In this document: piece by piece, positions 13,430 to 26,230 of the stretch
Position numbering within the stretch: position 1 is the stretch's first letter
Layout of the letters: the number at the start of each line of letters is the position of its first letter
DNA from: Corydoras sp. C115
Lineage: Eukaryota > Chordata > Actinopteri > Siluriformes > Callichthyidae
Length of the DNA: 64,000 nt
NCBI GenBank assembly: GCA_019802505.1
Contig: JAFMOC010000106.1
Span: forward strand, 496,001 to 560,000
Direction: 5' to 3'
The notes under the pieces: generated by a model
Database searches by the model: none
Seen by the model: the letters and a program-made list of their open reading frames with translations, nothing else
What the model was told of the DNA's origin: nothing
Made by a program: the position numbers and the translations under genes

Positions 13430-13700
13430 AGCTGAGCCATGGGAGGTTGCACAGGAAGTCCAGACTGCCCCCTTCTGTTTCTTTATGTCTCTGTCTCCCT
13501 GTTGCCAACTCTGTGTCACATAGAGAGCAAGTCGTGACCTTTCCGTCAGGCCTCTCCTCAAATATCACCCAGTGCCACTGCCCGCTGTCATCACCACCCC
13601 CCTTTACCCATATCAAGTGGCATGGATAACGCTCAGAGACCAGTCATGCATCTCGCAGTCCCATCCATCCTCTGCTTTCTCACCCTGCAAGCTGATCTGA
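13430..13700. promoter_or_regulatory. Candidate conserved island
   Basis: GC-richer, repeat-free, open on both strands over 13447-13616 without protein character. Confidence 0.35.
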
Positions 13701-14027
13701 TACTATTGACCAACGTATAATTCCTAAAGAAGAATTGGGACAAGGTCAACTCAGTTCATACTGCACTCTTTAAAAAAAAAAGTTAGGTGTGTTGTATTTT
13801 TATTACATGATCTATTTTGTGCATTTTACAAATGGAACGAGTGAACAAAACAAAAAAGAAAAGAAGTAATGGAAGAAAATGTTTTTCTTTTTTTTCAACT
13901 TTAAATGTACTGTTTCAGGATGCACACATTTCCAAAGTTCATGGGTTCATTTTTGAAATAGAAGGGCTGGGAAAAATGGCTGCCTACCACTGTTTATTTT
14001 ATTAAAGCTTACAAATAGCATTCATTC

Positions 14028-14130
14028 TGGCTGGGCTCGGGATCTCGAACCACTTCGTGGGGCCGCACCCCATCCCTGCTAATCACTGTGTTTCCGTTGT
14101 CCTGTGGTCTCACCACTAACCAGTCTTGGA
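14028..14130. other. GC-rich patch with tRNA-promoter-like boxes
   Basis: A compact GC-rich patch in AT-rich DNA. The minus strand has CTGGTTAGTGGTGAGACC and, downstream, GTGGTTCGAGATCC, resembling degenerate A and B boxes but with poor spacing. It may be a diverged SINE head or simply unique DNA. Confidence 0.25.
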
Positions 14131-14861
14131 ATAAAATCTGCATGGATCCAGAGTTTTGCCACTCTTATTGTGGATGCAGTAAAATATGTTTTATATTATG
14201 GGACAAGATTCACACGCTTTCATTGTAAATAGCACAGTGTTAAAGCAATTCTTTAACACATATATACATATTTAAGGTTGTTGAAAGCTACTACTCATAT
14301 ACAACCTACACATATTAAAACATTATCAAAACAGTTGTATGAAATAAGCTTCATCTTTTATAAAAATTCATAAGATGGTCTGGTATGTATAGGATAAAAG
14401 CTTATAAACTGTAGAAAATGATTAAAGGGCTACTGGTACATTTTGTTATAGCGTCAGCTTGATACCAATATCTAAGAGTATCTAAGTAACAGTACCATGT
14501 CGACACATGATACTGATCCAGTACAGGCATCCTTGTTGTAGCCAGCTCATGAGCTCTCTGCTGTGCATACCATTTCATTCATGGTGAGAGAGGGTTATAT
14601 GTAAGTGTCAAGTGGTCACATAGTGTAAAATGTTAGCTGACAAGATCCAATATTAACTATACTTCAAACTATATTTAAATGTGTATATTTAAAGAGATGT
14701 ATGGTAGATACTATGTACTTCACCTCTTGACATATTTAGAGAATTTTAAGAAAACTAATGGCAAATCTAAATCCATGACCTTAAATTATTGCAGTTTAGT
14801 TAATGTAAAAATTACTGTTAATTTGAATGGTTTTTACTGGAACTAAGCAAACAATGGGAAT
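14131..14861. other. No gene seen
   Basis: AT-rich unique DNA up to the V-SINE target site. Confidence 0.5.
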
Positions 14862-14873
14862 CTTGGGATATTA

Positions 14874-15225
14874 TTCATTCATTCATTCATTATCTCCCGC
14901 TTTATCCTATATTAGAGTCGCGGTGGGGTTCCCCATGCCCATCGATGGGAGAACGTTTCGGGCGCTGGGCAGATAGACCCAGGACAGGGCGCCAATCCAT
15001 CGCTGGGCACACTCTCACTCACACAGACACACTCTACATGGGGCAATTTTTGAGAATTCAATTGACTTGATCCATGTTTTTGGACTGTGGGAGGAAACCG
15101 GAGAACCCGGAGGAAACCCACGCAGACACGGGGAGAACATGGAAACTCCACCCAGATGGGGATTCGAACCGGGAATCCCTAGCGCTGAGAGGCGAACGTG
15201 CTAACCACTAAGCCACCGTGCCGAC
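14874..15225 (-). mobile_element. Full-length tRNA-derived V-SINE (DANA/HE1-like) with TSD
   Basis: Read on the minus strand it has a tRNA-like head with A box TGGCTTAGTGG (15215-15205) and B box GGTTCGAATCC (15170-15160), then the conserved V-SINE centre (GTTTCCATGTTCTCCCCGTG, then GTTTCCTCCGGG, CGGTTTCCTCCCACAGTCC), then a tail ending in (AATG)n. It is bounded by a perfect 12-bp target-site duplication CTTGGGATATTA at 14862-14873 and 15226-15237. The element is 352 bp and little decayed, so it is a fairly recent insertion. The name is from memory of the family, not a database match. Confidence 0.9.
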
Positions 15226-15499
15226 CTTGGGATATTAGTTACGTTAATTTCTTTATTTAAAATGAACCTAGAGAACCTAGAGAAATACAGATCCTCAACC
15301 AGTAAACAAAGCCACAATTTAAACCTGGATCTAAAAAAGTTTGGAGCCATGATGACCTTTACATCTAAATGCTAAATAAAGATTTAACCAATCAACAGCC
15401 TGTCAGGCAATTTAATGTATTTACAAAAAATATAACTTGTGTGTTATTCTGCTTTTCACCAAACTGATTGCTGGAATAGGCTGCAGGGTAAATTGAACT

Positions 15500-15960
15500 T
15501 AGATGTAATTTAAAAAATGCATATCTGTATTAAAAAGAAAGTTGGAAGTCATGAAGCACATTTTGTAAATGTGATGCTATACATGTCTTCCATGTTCCAG
15601 TACAGTATCTTTTTGTGGTAATGCTGTCATCGTTCCACACAAATTCAACATAAAAACGAGAGGCCAATGTGCAAATGTTTAAAGGGACACTGTCGCTTTG
15701 GAGAAATGTTGAAAAGGAGACATATTTCATTTGTACAATATTAAAAGCTAATCGAGATGATCTATTATTAAATAATTTCATATTTGCACTTTCAATTCGT
15801 TTATAAAGCTTAATTGGATGATTTTCATGCTCAGAATTTTAGTGAGGATTTATTTTCAGTGGAGGCCTGCGCCACTCAAAGGAGGAGCGAAAGAGACTTA
15901 ATTCATTTATTGTGTCTCTGGAGAGCAGAGAGAAGTGCTAGTGTCTAGACAGGCCTGTTC
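15500..15960. promoter_or_regulatory. Strong candidate conserved non-coding element
   Basis: Repeat-free sequence with homeodomain cores (AAGCTTAATTGGATGATTTT, GACTTAATTCATTTATTG), flanking a GC-richer centre. No coding frame. Confidence 0.4.
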
Positions 15961-15989
15961 TTAAATGTGCAAAATGCCGTCTCTATCCT

Positions 15990-17045
15990 TTTTCAGCACC
16001 TGTGTAAAACCCTCTCTCCTCTTGGCCTCAGTCCCGCCCTGAGCGCTGTCCCCTGATGAGTATCCTCCAGCGCTGGGGTGAATCCTTGACCCCACGTTGT
16101 GGTGACCTTTCCACGGAATCTAGGCAGCACTCTCTCCTCCCCAAGCATGACTACCTCTCTTCTGTTGCACCGTTGTCAGCTAAGTGTTATTGCCCCCCCG
16201 CCCCTTCTGCCGTTGTGAAGGAGAAAATCTGCACTGATTTCATTGACCTGCCTCAAATCAATGCTTTTAAAAATCTAAGACACCTTTTACTTAAGAGCAA
16301 AAGCATGCATTTTCTGTTTTGACATGGCCGTATTGATCCATGAGGCGGCAGAGGCATGGGGGTGCTGGACCAGTAGGACAGGACTCTCCTCCTTTCTTTC
16401 TTGTTGCACCTTTTCATTCTCTAGCTCGCTTCAGTTGTCCTCTCTCTCCTTCTCTACCACTTACACTTTTCCATCTCAAATTTTCCTCACTCTTCCTCTT
16501 TCGCACTCATGCTCCCCCTTCTTTTCCGGGTCTGGTAACACTGCCATCCTTAATGGCTTTCCTGTGCTGTCTCTCCTGGCTGTAGCAGCGTGCCCCTGCA
16601 CTTCTTTACTCTAATCAATAACTCTATTCCCTGTCCTCTCTCCCCATCCGTTTCCCTCTCTCCTCACTCACATTTGCCGTCTGATAAATTATGGATGGGC
16701 CTCTCACATCACATATAAAATTTCTATTGTGTTTGTCAATGGCTGATCAATACTTCACCTCCTCTTACCCTCAAAGCTCTTTTTCGCTTTCCTTTTCATC
16801 TACCTCTTTCCCCCACTCCTGCATGCCTCTGTGACTCCGGATTCTGAGGTCTGTGTGTATGTTTGGTTAAGACTCCTGTCATTTTTTTTTCCTAATAGAA
16901 GTGCTTCTGAGGGCTTCCGATCTAAAGGCAAAGCCATAATCTTTCCGAGTGACTGTAATCTTCAAATAACAGCATCCAAACTCAGCTTCTGCCTGCACCC
17001 ACCCCCTTTTCTGTTATTCCAGGCTTTCTTCTCACTAACACATCG
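15990..17045. other. Pyrimidine-rich unique DNA
   Basis: Plus strand is markedly C/T-rich (especially 16380-16680). Overlapping open frames of 81-96 codons here reflect that bias. 16870-17000 is more balanced. Confidence 0.4.
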
Positions 17046-17059
17046 TTAACATGTGTAGA

Positions 17060-17325
17060 CATCACTTTTAGATGCCAATTCCTGAAGTCTTCAAGCCTGT
17101 GGATGCTGGTATTCTCTTGAGGTGTGTTGGAGTGAAACATCGCATTGTACATGGGCTCCAGTTTCCCCTTTCATTCCTAAAGGCGGCACTTTGACTCCAA
17201 GACAGAAAATGGCCCAGATAAAACAAGGTGAACGGAAAGAAAGTAATTGGATCAATAAGAATGGAGGAATGGATAATGTTGCTAAAAGATTCAACCATTA
17301 CTGACACAGCAATGCACACCGTAAA
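17060..17325. promoter_or_regulatory. Candidate conserved island
   Basis: Repeat-free with GTAATTGGATCAATAAG, open on both strands, and sharply bounded by AT-rich DNA on the right. Confidence 0.35.
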
Positions 17326-17544
17326 ATCAGCAACAAGGACAAGACTTTTTTTTATAAGTTAGTGGCTGCAAGTAGCCTACTTATAATAGTTCTAAATAAG
17401 TTTTAAGTATAAACAACTTACAGTTACACTTTGATTTCTTCTCTTCCTTTTTTATTATCATACTATTACATTTTTTCCCTAAAGAACACAAATTATTATC
17501 CTTCCACAACAAACTTCCATTACAAAAAAAAACTTCAATATAGG

Positions 17545-17750
17545 ACAGGGCATCAATAACACACACATACAAACTATACAGGGGCAAATTGGATAGGTTT
17601 AGAGCATCCAATTTACCATGAATCCATGGTTTTGGAAACTGGAGAACCTGGAGAAAACCAGCATGGGCACGGGGAGAACATGGAAACCCCACTCATATCA
17701 AAATTCATGGATGCCCAGAGCTGAGAAGTGGACAACCACTATGACACCTT
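17545..17750 (-). mobile_element. Decayed V-SINE fragment
   Basis: Central domain and head on the minus strand: ACTGGAGAACCTGGAGAAA, CACGGGGAGAACATGG, then the degenerate head region around 17700-17750. The 3' tail is not recognisable. Confidence 0.65.
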
Positions 17751-19269
17751 ATGCTTATTTGTGGCTTATTTATAAAAGCCTTATGTTTCTGAGAAAAAAA
17801 AGAACATACAAATCTATTATTATTTTAAACTCACCTGTACGTATTTCATCAATTAATAATAATGGGCAATTTATTTTGCTAACATTTTTCAAAGTTGTGT
17901 ACTGTGCTGCAAAATGTAGTTTAATTGTACAATCATCTCCAAAATCCCCACTTAATAAACGGTGTGAGACAGGTGTAATGCAGGATATCTGCACATTCTT
18001 TTACAACCTCCTCTACAATCTAGCTGTGTGACAATCTACTCTCTTTTGACCTTAGATCTCTGTGTTTATTGAAAATAATTGGAAAACAGGGGAAAAAATG
18101 GAAAAACAAGTCATCTGCATGATGTTTTTTTCCACATTCCTTGCACGTTGTCATTTAGACAATTATTTTGGTACATCACCAACCACTACCCACTAACCCC
18201 AACACTGTCTGCACAGTAAATCAGGGCCCAGAGTTGCTTACAAAAATATCAGTCAGGCTGAATAAGTTTAGCATGGTGTCTGTCTCGTCTTTAACCACTT
18301 AACCCCTGACAAAGCACAGAGGCTGTGCATCAGCTTATTAAATTAAAGACTGGACTGACAATATTACTGGGTCCAAGTTATCTTGCTTTGTAAAGGCGAG
18401 GCCTTGAGTATTTTGGCCTCAACTGCTCATTGTCTGTCCTCACCCCATTCTAACAGATCTGTGACAGTATAACCTTTCACCTTCCCAGTTCTCTAAGAGT
18501 AAAGTGACAATCTCTCTCTCTATCTTTCTCTCCAGTGCCAGCTGACCTTCATCACCCCCAACATCGCACTACTGTCATACAGAAGTTCATATGTCACACA
18601 ACAGGAAATTACTGCTCAGAATACATTTATATATCACCATATATTCATCCATACTCCGAACACCCAAAAGTTTGAGGCTACCTCTATCGTTTTGTCCACA
18701 TCCAGTATTAATAATTAAATAAGACATGAATTTTCTGAATCTAAGACTTGGTCACATTTTTTCTATCCTCAAGCTGCTGCTTTGTTGTTGGGACGGTGTC
18801 TTTAAGGTCATTGGCAGCATCTATCTTTCATTCAATTCTGCACAGTTCTTGCTAAAAAAAAAAAACGCCACAATGTCATAATGTTGTCACAACCATGCTT
18901 CACAGTAGATATGGTATATTTTTTAAGTAGTACTGTTTCCAGTGTTACATCGTAAGGCAATAAAATATTTTTGAGAACTTTACAAAAACTAATACACATA
19001 TTGGTATTGAAGGAAAATTACTCAGGACATCAAGATTCTTAGGAAAAACATGGTACAATTTACAAAACAAAAGATAAACTAAAAAGAGAAATTAAATATA
19101 TTAAAGATGCATATCAGTTAAAAACTTTAAATCTGAAAATCTGCACATGGTGTGCATTGAGAGTCACTACGACATGTGACTAAACTCAATTCTGCAAAGA
19201 CTAAAAGTTCAGTGATTGTTAGAATAAAGAGAAAACAGAATATACATAGAACATATCTTTATTGGTACA
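17751..19269. other. No gene seen
   Basis: AT-rich unique DNA. 18230-18560 is more balanced. Confidence 0.45.
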
Positions 19270-19345
19270 TTTTAGTGGACCTGGTATTTGAACTCACATC
19301 ATTCAGGTTGATGGCTCAACCCCTTAACCACTGAGCTACCACAGC
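19270..19345 (-). mobile_element. tRNA-like SINE head
   Basis: Minus strand carries an A-box-like GTAGCTCAGTGG (19339-19328) and a B-box-like GAGTTCAAATACC (19295-19283) at tRNA spacing. There is no full cloverleaf and no body, so this is a SINE head fragment rather than a tRNA gene. Confidence 0.5.
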
Positions 19346-19691
19346 AACTGATGATTCACAAAGCATTTTTATGAATTCCATATATAATTATTCCACAAAA
19401 ACTAAGATTAAGATCTGGGGAAAGATAATTGCATCAAACATTTCTTGCTAATATTTTAAGTACATGTATTTAAAGACATCAGTTTCTCAAAATTCCATTT
19501 ATTTAGGCATTTTTTTTTATTAACAATTGCCTCATCCATCATAATTAGGTCATGGTGCCTCCATTACTTCATTACATGCTGATTAACATGCCATAAACAA
19601 TTTACATTTGCTAATTTTTTGCATGAGCTTTGTCCAGTTTTTGTAGTTGTCATTTTTCTTTAGTTTAACTACCCTCATAGATTAATCATAA

Positions 19692-19692
<1 letters not shown>

Positions 19693-19761
<69 letters not shown>
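19693..19761. repeat. (GT)n microsatellite
   Basis: About 34 uninterrupted TG units, among the longest in the window. Confidence 0.95.
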
Positions 19762-19762
<1 letters not shown>

Positions 19763-19764
19763 GA

Positions 19765-20220
19765 TGATGCTGGTGCATTACAGTTGATGGGGGTTGTCGC
19801 CAATGAAAAACATAAATGCTGATAAATTCTTGTTGGCCACCTTGTCCTCTCGTATCCATAATGAATAATTCAGTGAGAGAGAAATCCTCTCTGTGCGCAA
19901 AGAAGGACACTTACACAGACTCCTTTTGGCAGAAAATCTATATGCACTGACATTTTACTTCAAGCGGCAATTAATAGAGGCTGAAGCTGGATCTCTTTGC
20001 ACTGGTAATTGCACTTAAGGTGAAGTGTTAAATGTGTAATTGTGGCTGAAGGTTAATTTTTTTAGTCTGTGTGGACAGTCATGAAGAGGTGAATGCAAAG
20101 GGGTGGAGCAGGAGTACACATGGGCAGAGTCACAAAGCAGCATAAAGCTCTTTTGCATTTCAAATGCATTTAGAGTCATCCAATGCTTTGCATTTATGAG
20201 TTTCAAGTTTTCCACTGAAA
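19765..20220. promoter_or_regulatory. Strong candidate conserved non-coding element
   Basis: Repeat-free block with CATAATGAATAATTCAGTG, GGCAATTAATAGAGG, GGTAATTGCACTTAAGG and repeated TTTGCATTT octamer-like cores at 20151-20194. No plausible frame. Confidence 0.45.
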
Positions 20221-21334
20221 TGCAGAATATGCAGAAATTATTACACCAATAAGATCTTACAATAAGAAGTTATTTTGTTTGTTATTATACCAAAAATATT
20301 GTAGTGTGGAATATGCAATTTGTTTCAGTGATATGACAGTTGAGTCAGATTTTTTTTTTAAATATGTGTCACAGACATGCAGTATAGCAAGTAGACCCTT
20401 AGTATAGGATCAGCAAGGTACAATTCTAACCATAGACCTTATTAGTTACAGAAAAACTGAGTGAGAGTGAGTGAGTATACATTACCCGAAAAAAGTGCTT
20501 AGAAACCATACATAGGGGGTGTATGAATGTGAGAGGTACAGTGAACAGTGAGAGGCTGGTGCTCTCACACACGCACATCCACACACATGGCTGCTGTTTG
20601 AGAATCTAACAGATGAGGTGAGCTGGAGCTGTCAGAGCCCCAGGAGGACTGAGAGAGGTTTTTCTTATCCTGGCCAAAGCTGGAGGATTGTTCTAAATTT
20701 GTTTCGGTTGGGGCGGCCTCGACCTTAATGAGGTGTCTGAGAACGCTGGGTAACACACACTACAGACTAGCATACACCCACAGACAAAATTATGTACATC
20801 TAAACTCACACTCCCACCAAACACATTTAATGATGGTCATATAAAAGTACATGTTTCCACATAGCTTACATAAAGACGTATCATAATACACATCCACGAG
20901 GTCTGTAATGTCTACAAGAAATCAACCGTGATAGAGATCTTTACAATCGTTTAAATGTATTGCCTCCTAAGAACAATATGGTTCACAGAAAAAAGCCAGG
21001 TTTTATTAGAAGTTCTTTGAAGTGTCAACTGAAAAAAGCTTCTAAAGGTCAGAGACTTTTATAGGTATTCAGACCTGTAAAAAATCATGTTGTCCATCAT
21101 ACAAGGATAAGGCTTACTCTAAACACTTACTGACCACTTTATTAGAAACATTATACTAATAGTGATTACAGATAATCTTTGCTCTTAAAACAGCCTTAAG
21201 GTTCGGCTACTGTACTGGGAGGCAAAATTTCTTTTTCACTCACTAACTAGTGCACTAGAGTGGTGCATTAAAGTTATAATGCTCCACTGTTATAATGGAA
21301 AACTTTTCTGGACTTTTTTCAAGACTAATCCATA
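20221..21334. other. No gene seen
   Basis: Mostly AT-rich. 20560-20760 is GC-richer. CACTTTATTAGAAAC near 21139 may be a scrap of the repeat found at 31.7 and 57.6 kb. Confidence 0.4.
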
Positions 21335-21520
21335 AAAGTTCAACTCTATTTATGTAGCACTTTTTAAAATAGTACATTTCCTCAAAGTAGCCTTACAAAC
21401 CTCGTAAGATTCCCAAAAACCAGGGTAACTGGCAGAAAAAAAGTTTGGAAAAAATCTTTAGCGGACCAAGAAAAAGTGGGGCCCCTTGCTCCTTGGGTGG
21501 CCAGACAGTGCTAACAGGTG
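21335..21520 (+). repeat. Common teleost interspersed repeat, decayed
   Basis: TTCAACTCTATTTATGTAGC, CAAAGTAGCCTTACAAACC, then GGACCAAGAAAAAGTGG and TGGGTGGCCAGACAGTG match the order of a repeat seen in many fish genomes (known from memory; class not certain). Confidence 0.45.
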
Positions 21521-22670
21521 TTAAATAATAATAATAATGTACAGATTATATACAAGTTCAGTCCATCAGAGATCAATCCAAAAATAATAATACATGATAT
21601 CAATTTGAAGAATCTTTGTTGTTGTTTTTTTACAGCAAGACAGACAAAAATGTTAATTATAGCAATTATTTAGATGTAAAATAATATGCCAGAGCTTAAG
21701 GAATCTTTTTTATCTTTGAATTGGCCACCGAAGTGTCTTAAACATTTAAATGTTTCTAAGACATAGTGAAGCAGATGTTACCCAGGTGTTTATTATCCAC
21801 TGTCGTCAAGAACATATACTAATAGAGTTAATAATAATGTTTATTTTTTTATTAGTCAGTGAAAATAGATTGTGGAGGGTGAAAACAAATGGTTATTGTG
21901 AACATAATTTGATGTTGTTGGCCTCAAGCTTCATAATGTTATACATCCTGTCACATGATTAGCAGAGGTAAAACTGTAAAGGGAAAGTACATCTATACAG
22001 AATTAGAAAGCTACATGCACTGGAAAATGTAGCAATATAGAATTTATCTATATCAAAGCCTGGTCATTTAAAAATGCAGAATGTTACCAGCTCACATTTA
22101 GTATGAGCATACTGCAAACATGATACAGCATTTTAAAATAGCAATCACAACAATGCCTCAGTTTTGAAACCATTTTAACTTTCAGCCTGCTATTGTTTCC
22201 AAAATGTACTATTCACTATGTGGACACTGCTTCTAAATACTGAGTTCAGTCCAGGTCCCTTTTAATTTTGGTTAGGTTGTGGGTAATTTTTTAGCATACA
22301 GGACTTATATGCCCCAATTCTCTCAGTTCACATCCTTAATGGTTCATCATTTTGGTGCTTGATGTATAATGAATTTCCTTTGGCAGCCCTTGTTTATTTA
22401 GAAAATATCTAATAGGTGCTAAATAATGAGTGAGGCATGGTTGTCTTTCAGACAGAATGAAAGCAGTACAGCAGTGATCAAAGAAGAAGCATGTTTTAGG
22501 TCAAATGTGGGCTGTGGCTCTGATCAAGTGACTCCAGAGACAGCAAGAAACAATCAGATTCAAGGCTGTCTCCAAACTTTACACACAGTTTTAAGAACAA
22601 GTTTGAGCTACCACTTGTAAAATGGATTAAAATGTTTGTGTTATCCTGTATATGCCTGTATATATCTGTG
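21521..22670. other. No gene seen
   Basis: AT-rich unique DNA. Nothing recognisable. Confidence 0.45.
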
Positions 22671-22675
22671 TGTAT

Positions 22676-22680
<5 letters not shown>

Positions 22681-22769
<89 letters not shown>
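22681..22769. repeat. Compound (GT)n-(TA)n microsatellite
   Basis: GT run 22681-22711 passes directly into TA run 22711-22769. Confidence 0.95.
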
Positions 22770-22772
<3 letters not shown>

Positions 22773-22865
22773 TTCAAAATTGTTGGATGTGTTAATCTCG
22801 TTACAAAATGTAAATTTGTCTAGGATGTCTAAAGTCTTGCACAAGACTGCATGATTTACTCTATG

Positions 22866-23112
22866 CATTTTCTCAGCTTCTTATCCTAATTAGGGTTATT
22901 GTGAGAGAGCTGCTGTAACCTATCCTATGACTCCTAGAAAGAACAAAAGCACATGGTTTACCTAGGATTAGTGATATTTCATCCATTGACCTACTGACAT
23001 TGCTTATGGGAAGAAAGCTAGAGCTCCCATATAAAACCAACTTTGACATGGGGAGAATATGTAAAGTTCATGCAGAAAAAACCTATCCGGCACCTATTTG
23101 ACACTATGCTGC
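22866..23112 (-). mobile_element. Ancient V-SINE-like fragment of a different subfamily
   Basis: CTCAGCTTCTTATCCTAATT with GAGAGCTGCTGTAACCTATCC, then ACATGGGGAGAATATGTAAA and CACTATGCTGCC, in the order expected of a fish V-SINE read tail to head. Strongly diverged. Confidence 0.45.
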
Positions 23113-23440
23113 CTTATGTGTTTTAAGACTTGTGGGTTATTCTCATTGCAGCAACATATCTTCTATAGCTGTTTACCTGTCAAAGTTAATTAACAAGACC
23201 CTGTCCATCATAATAAAACGATAATTTGGTGATTCACACTTTCTAAAATCTAAAGGTGTTTGCAAGTGTCAGTTTCACCTAGTAGCATGGCTTTGGGTGA
23301 ACTTATGAAATTCCTGCAAGAATAAAAAGAGCATGATAAGATCTAAACTGTTTGCCTAGAGTAGTGTTACACTTTGTACTAAACATGAACTTAATACTTT
23401 TAATATAATCTATTCTATGGTAATCAAAATAGCAATACAA

Positions 23441-23496
<56 letters not shown>

Positions 23497-23603
23497 ATAA
23501 TAATAATAATAATAATTCTTGAAAAGATAGGGCACATCCTTAAGGACTCTCATTCTTTAACTGAGTCCTAAATTATTAAACTTTTTTTTTTTTTTTTTTT
23601 TTT
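23441..23603. repeat. ACT/AAT microsatellite and poly(T)
   Basis: About 18 ACT units (23441-23495), AAT units to 23515, then a 22-base T run at 23582-23603. Confidence 0.9.
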
Positions 23604-23880
23604 AAAGCAAAGGCGGGAGTTCTGTATTTGACAGCCTTACATTAAAACATAAAGTGTGGCATTTTCTACTCTGATCCTCTCTTGTTGTCTCTCGAGTCTC
23701 TCGATCAGAGTCGGATCCCATATCTGACCTGGAATAAGTTTCTCACTTGATCACTGCTGTACTACTTTCATTCTCTGTGAATGACAGCCGTGCCTCACTT
23801 ATTATTCAGTGCTTCTTAGAGCTTTCACAAAAGAAGGGCATCATTTGATAATGTCATTTGAAAGTTTTACTATTTAAACT
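23604..23880. promoter_or_regulatory. Candidate conserved island
   Basis: Repeat-free, CpG-containing block (TCTCTCGATCAGAGTCGG, GAATGACAGCCG) between simple repeats and AT-rich DNA. Confidence 0.4.
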
Positions 23881-24592
23881 ATTTTTGTTTTCTATTAAAT
23901 GTTCCCTGTTCATTTCCACCAGCACAAATAATTGTGCTTATGACACAGATTGTAAAAAAAAGTACAAAGTGCCAAACCAGTGCCACCAGTGCCAAGAATA
24001 GAAAAATAAATTATATTAATAAAACTCTGACACACATGGACTTATAAAGCATTTTATTTACATATTGTATAACTGGTTCCCATAAATGTATTACAGTACT
24101 GTACATCACCAATTTATTTACTCATGTCCACATTGCAGTTTGAAAAACACATTTTTACTATGAGGTTTAGACCTTCGTGCATCTCCAAACTCAACCACAC
24201 TACCATGGCTAAAAATCTTTCAACGGACTAATCTTTTATTTTCTTTTACTCAGTGACACATGAACAGGTCGACATGAGTGACAACATGGCTTTAACACCT
24301 GTCCACTCTAACCTGGGATAGCATGAGCCAGAAAGGGTTTGAGTCATCCTGGCCACCAATGCACAACACACAACGACGTGAGAAGAGCCATTTATAGAAT
24401 TTTTTTTAGCACAGTGCCAAAAAAAATGTCAGCTACAGTGTGATATATCTGGATTTCACCTGTAGACACATCAAGTCAGGCCCTGTAGTTCAATGATAAA
24501 GCACTACATATAGAGTATACACATACATACTATTATGTTTAATAAAGCAAAACTACTTGAAGGTAGGTACACATTGCAGCCACTTGTTTTAT

Positions 24593-24596
<4 letters not shown>
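23881..24596. other. No gene seen
   Basis: AT-rich unique DNA. Confidence 0.45.

Positions 24597-24653
<57 letters not shown>
24597..24653. repeat. (CA)n microsatellite
   Basis: About 28 uninterrupted AC units. Confidence 0.95.
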
Positions 24654-24654
<1 letters not shown>

Positions 24655-25267
24655 CTACAAATCTAAACATACATTGTATTTCACACAAGGGTTGCAGTTT
24701 TATTTTAATTATTTATGTAACTGCATCTCATGTCACAAATTTTTTTGCCTCTGTTGTATTCAGAAAAGCAACAAAAAGGTTTCATCCATCTTCGTTAAGC
24801 AAATTGTTACTTGATCTACCTTGGCAGATAGCTATTTGCCGGTTAAACTTCACTTCTGTTGTTCACGGCATATTTTTGCAGGAGGGGTTGCAGGTCCAAC
24901 CTGTTTTCAAATAGACAAGACAAGCTCGTAATGAAGTTCAGCATGAGCATTAGTGAACCCATACATTTTTATTGGCGGGCGTTTTTGTGTGGTAAAGAAA
25001 TTCAACACCTGTTGACAGCATGATTGCTACACATATATGTATGACATTATCTTTACATGACAAAAACTGACACATTGGTGAGCTGAATACAATAAAATGT
25101 TGTCGTATTCTCTTTTTTTCCTCCTACCTTCTCTCTCTCTAACATGCTTACACTGTTCTATTCAGGTGTTCCTTCAAATCAGACTTTGGTAGCGTGTTTA
25201 GCTTTCCAACACACTGCAATTTCAGACTCTGATTGTCTGATTGTATAAAATAAACATAGAAATGCTG

Positions 25268-25720
25268 GTGCCAATTCGCTGGTAATTGTCCCTCCTGGCG
25301 CTTGGCTGCCGCAAAGTCTTCGTGGACTCTAAGCCGCAGATCACTGCAAGTGTTAATCTTCTTATACTTAAGGTATCAGGTTTGCCTTTGATGTCGCTAA
25401 ACGTGTTGACTCCGATCTAGCCTGGGAAGGCAATCCAGACATAGCTATGAGCGAGACACATGCTTTTATTTTGTCTGACTTGGACTGTTGAGAATTCTGT
25501 TTTTCCATTTCTCTTGCAACAGTCATTGTTGTAGGAAAAAGTAAATACATACATAGACTGAGGTATAAAAACAGCTTTTCTTTGAAATAGCCTGCAGTGA
25601 AACATCTGTTTGAAACACATGACCACAAAGCTGAAGCTTTTAATATCCTGATTTCCATCATGAGTACCAAAGCAAAGGTAAACATTTTAACTAGATTGGA
25701 AAGAAAATAGGCCATGCTTG
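25268..25720. promoter_or_regulatory. Strong candidate conserved non-coding element
   Basis: Balanced, CpG-containing unique DNA (GGTAATTGTCCCTCC, GCTTGGCTGCCGC, GATGTCGCTAAACGTG). A minus-strand ATG frame of 115 codons spans 25368-25715 but has no recognisable domain or splice context, so I read the block as regulatory. Confidence 0.4.
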
Positions 25721-25839
25721 TTCCTATTGTGTTTCATCATATGGGAGTGGCAAACCTATTTTGTGATGTGGTAGCTCGAATGTTGCACCATCTGCTTGAA
25801 ATCAATAATGTCTTAATCTTGACTTGTTGAAGCTGTGTC

Positions 25840-26230
25840 AGACCAACCCCAAAACTAGTTTGCAGGCCCTTGTTAAGCAAAGGACTGGCATCAGTATGGC
25901 ACTGCTTTTTGTGGTTGTGGTCATAGAGATCTGATCTAATGATAGCACATTCTTGCCAGGTGCAGCACTTGGATTACAGATTGAAGCATTACATGAGTTT
26001 ATGATTATCAAAAACCCGAGTTTAGCTATGAGGTTATCTGAGGGCTTGCTGTAGCAAAGAGTCTTTCCCCCGGGGCTGCAGGTGGATGTGGTGCTGGAAA
26101 CAGGCATTGCTGCTATGTTAATCCCTGCAGGTTAAACAGGTGAGATCCCATCAGTCAATTTAATAATCAATCAATCAAATGGTTTGACATTCGTTGCTTA
26201 TGAGGACTGTCAGACAACAGGTGTGTGCTC
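25840..26230. promoter_or_regulatory. Candidate conserved island
   Basis: Repeat-free, balanced DNA ending in TCAATTTAATAATCAATCAATCA, a cluster of TAAT and TCAATCA homeodomain/TALE-type cores. Confidence 0.35.

Noticed and set aside
19270..19345. Functional tRNA gene on the minus strand
   Set aside because: A- and B-box-like motifs exist, but the arms do not pair into a cloverleaf and there is no terminator; SINE head fits better.
24480..24510. tRNA-like start GCCCTGTAGTTCAATGATAA
   Set aside because: No B box or cloverleaf follows.
25368..25715. 115-codon ATG frame on the minus strand
   Set aside because: No recognised domain, no acceptor/donor or poly(A) context; kept only as a regulatory island.
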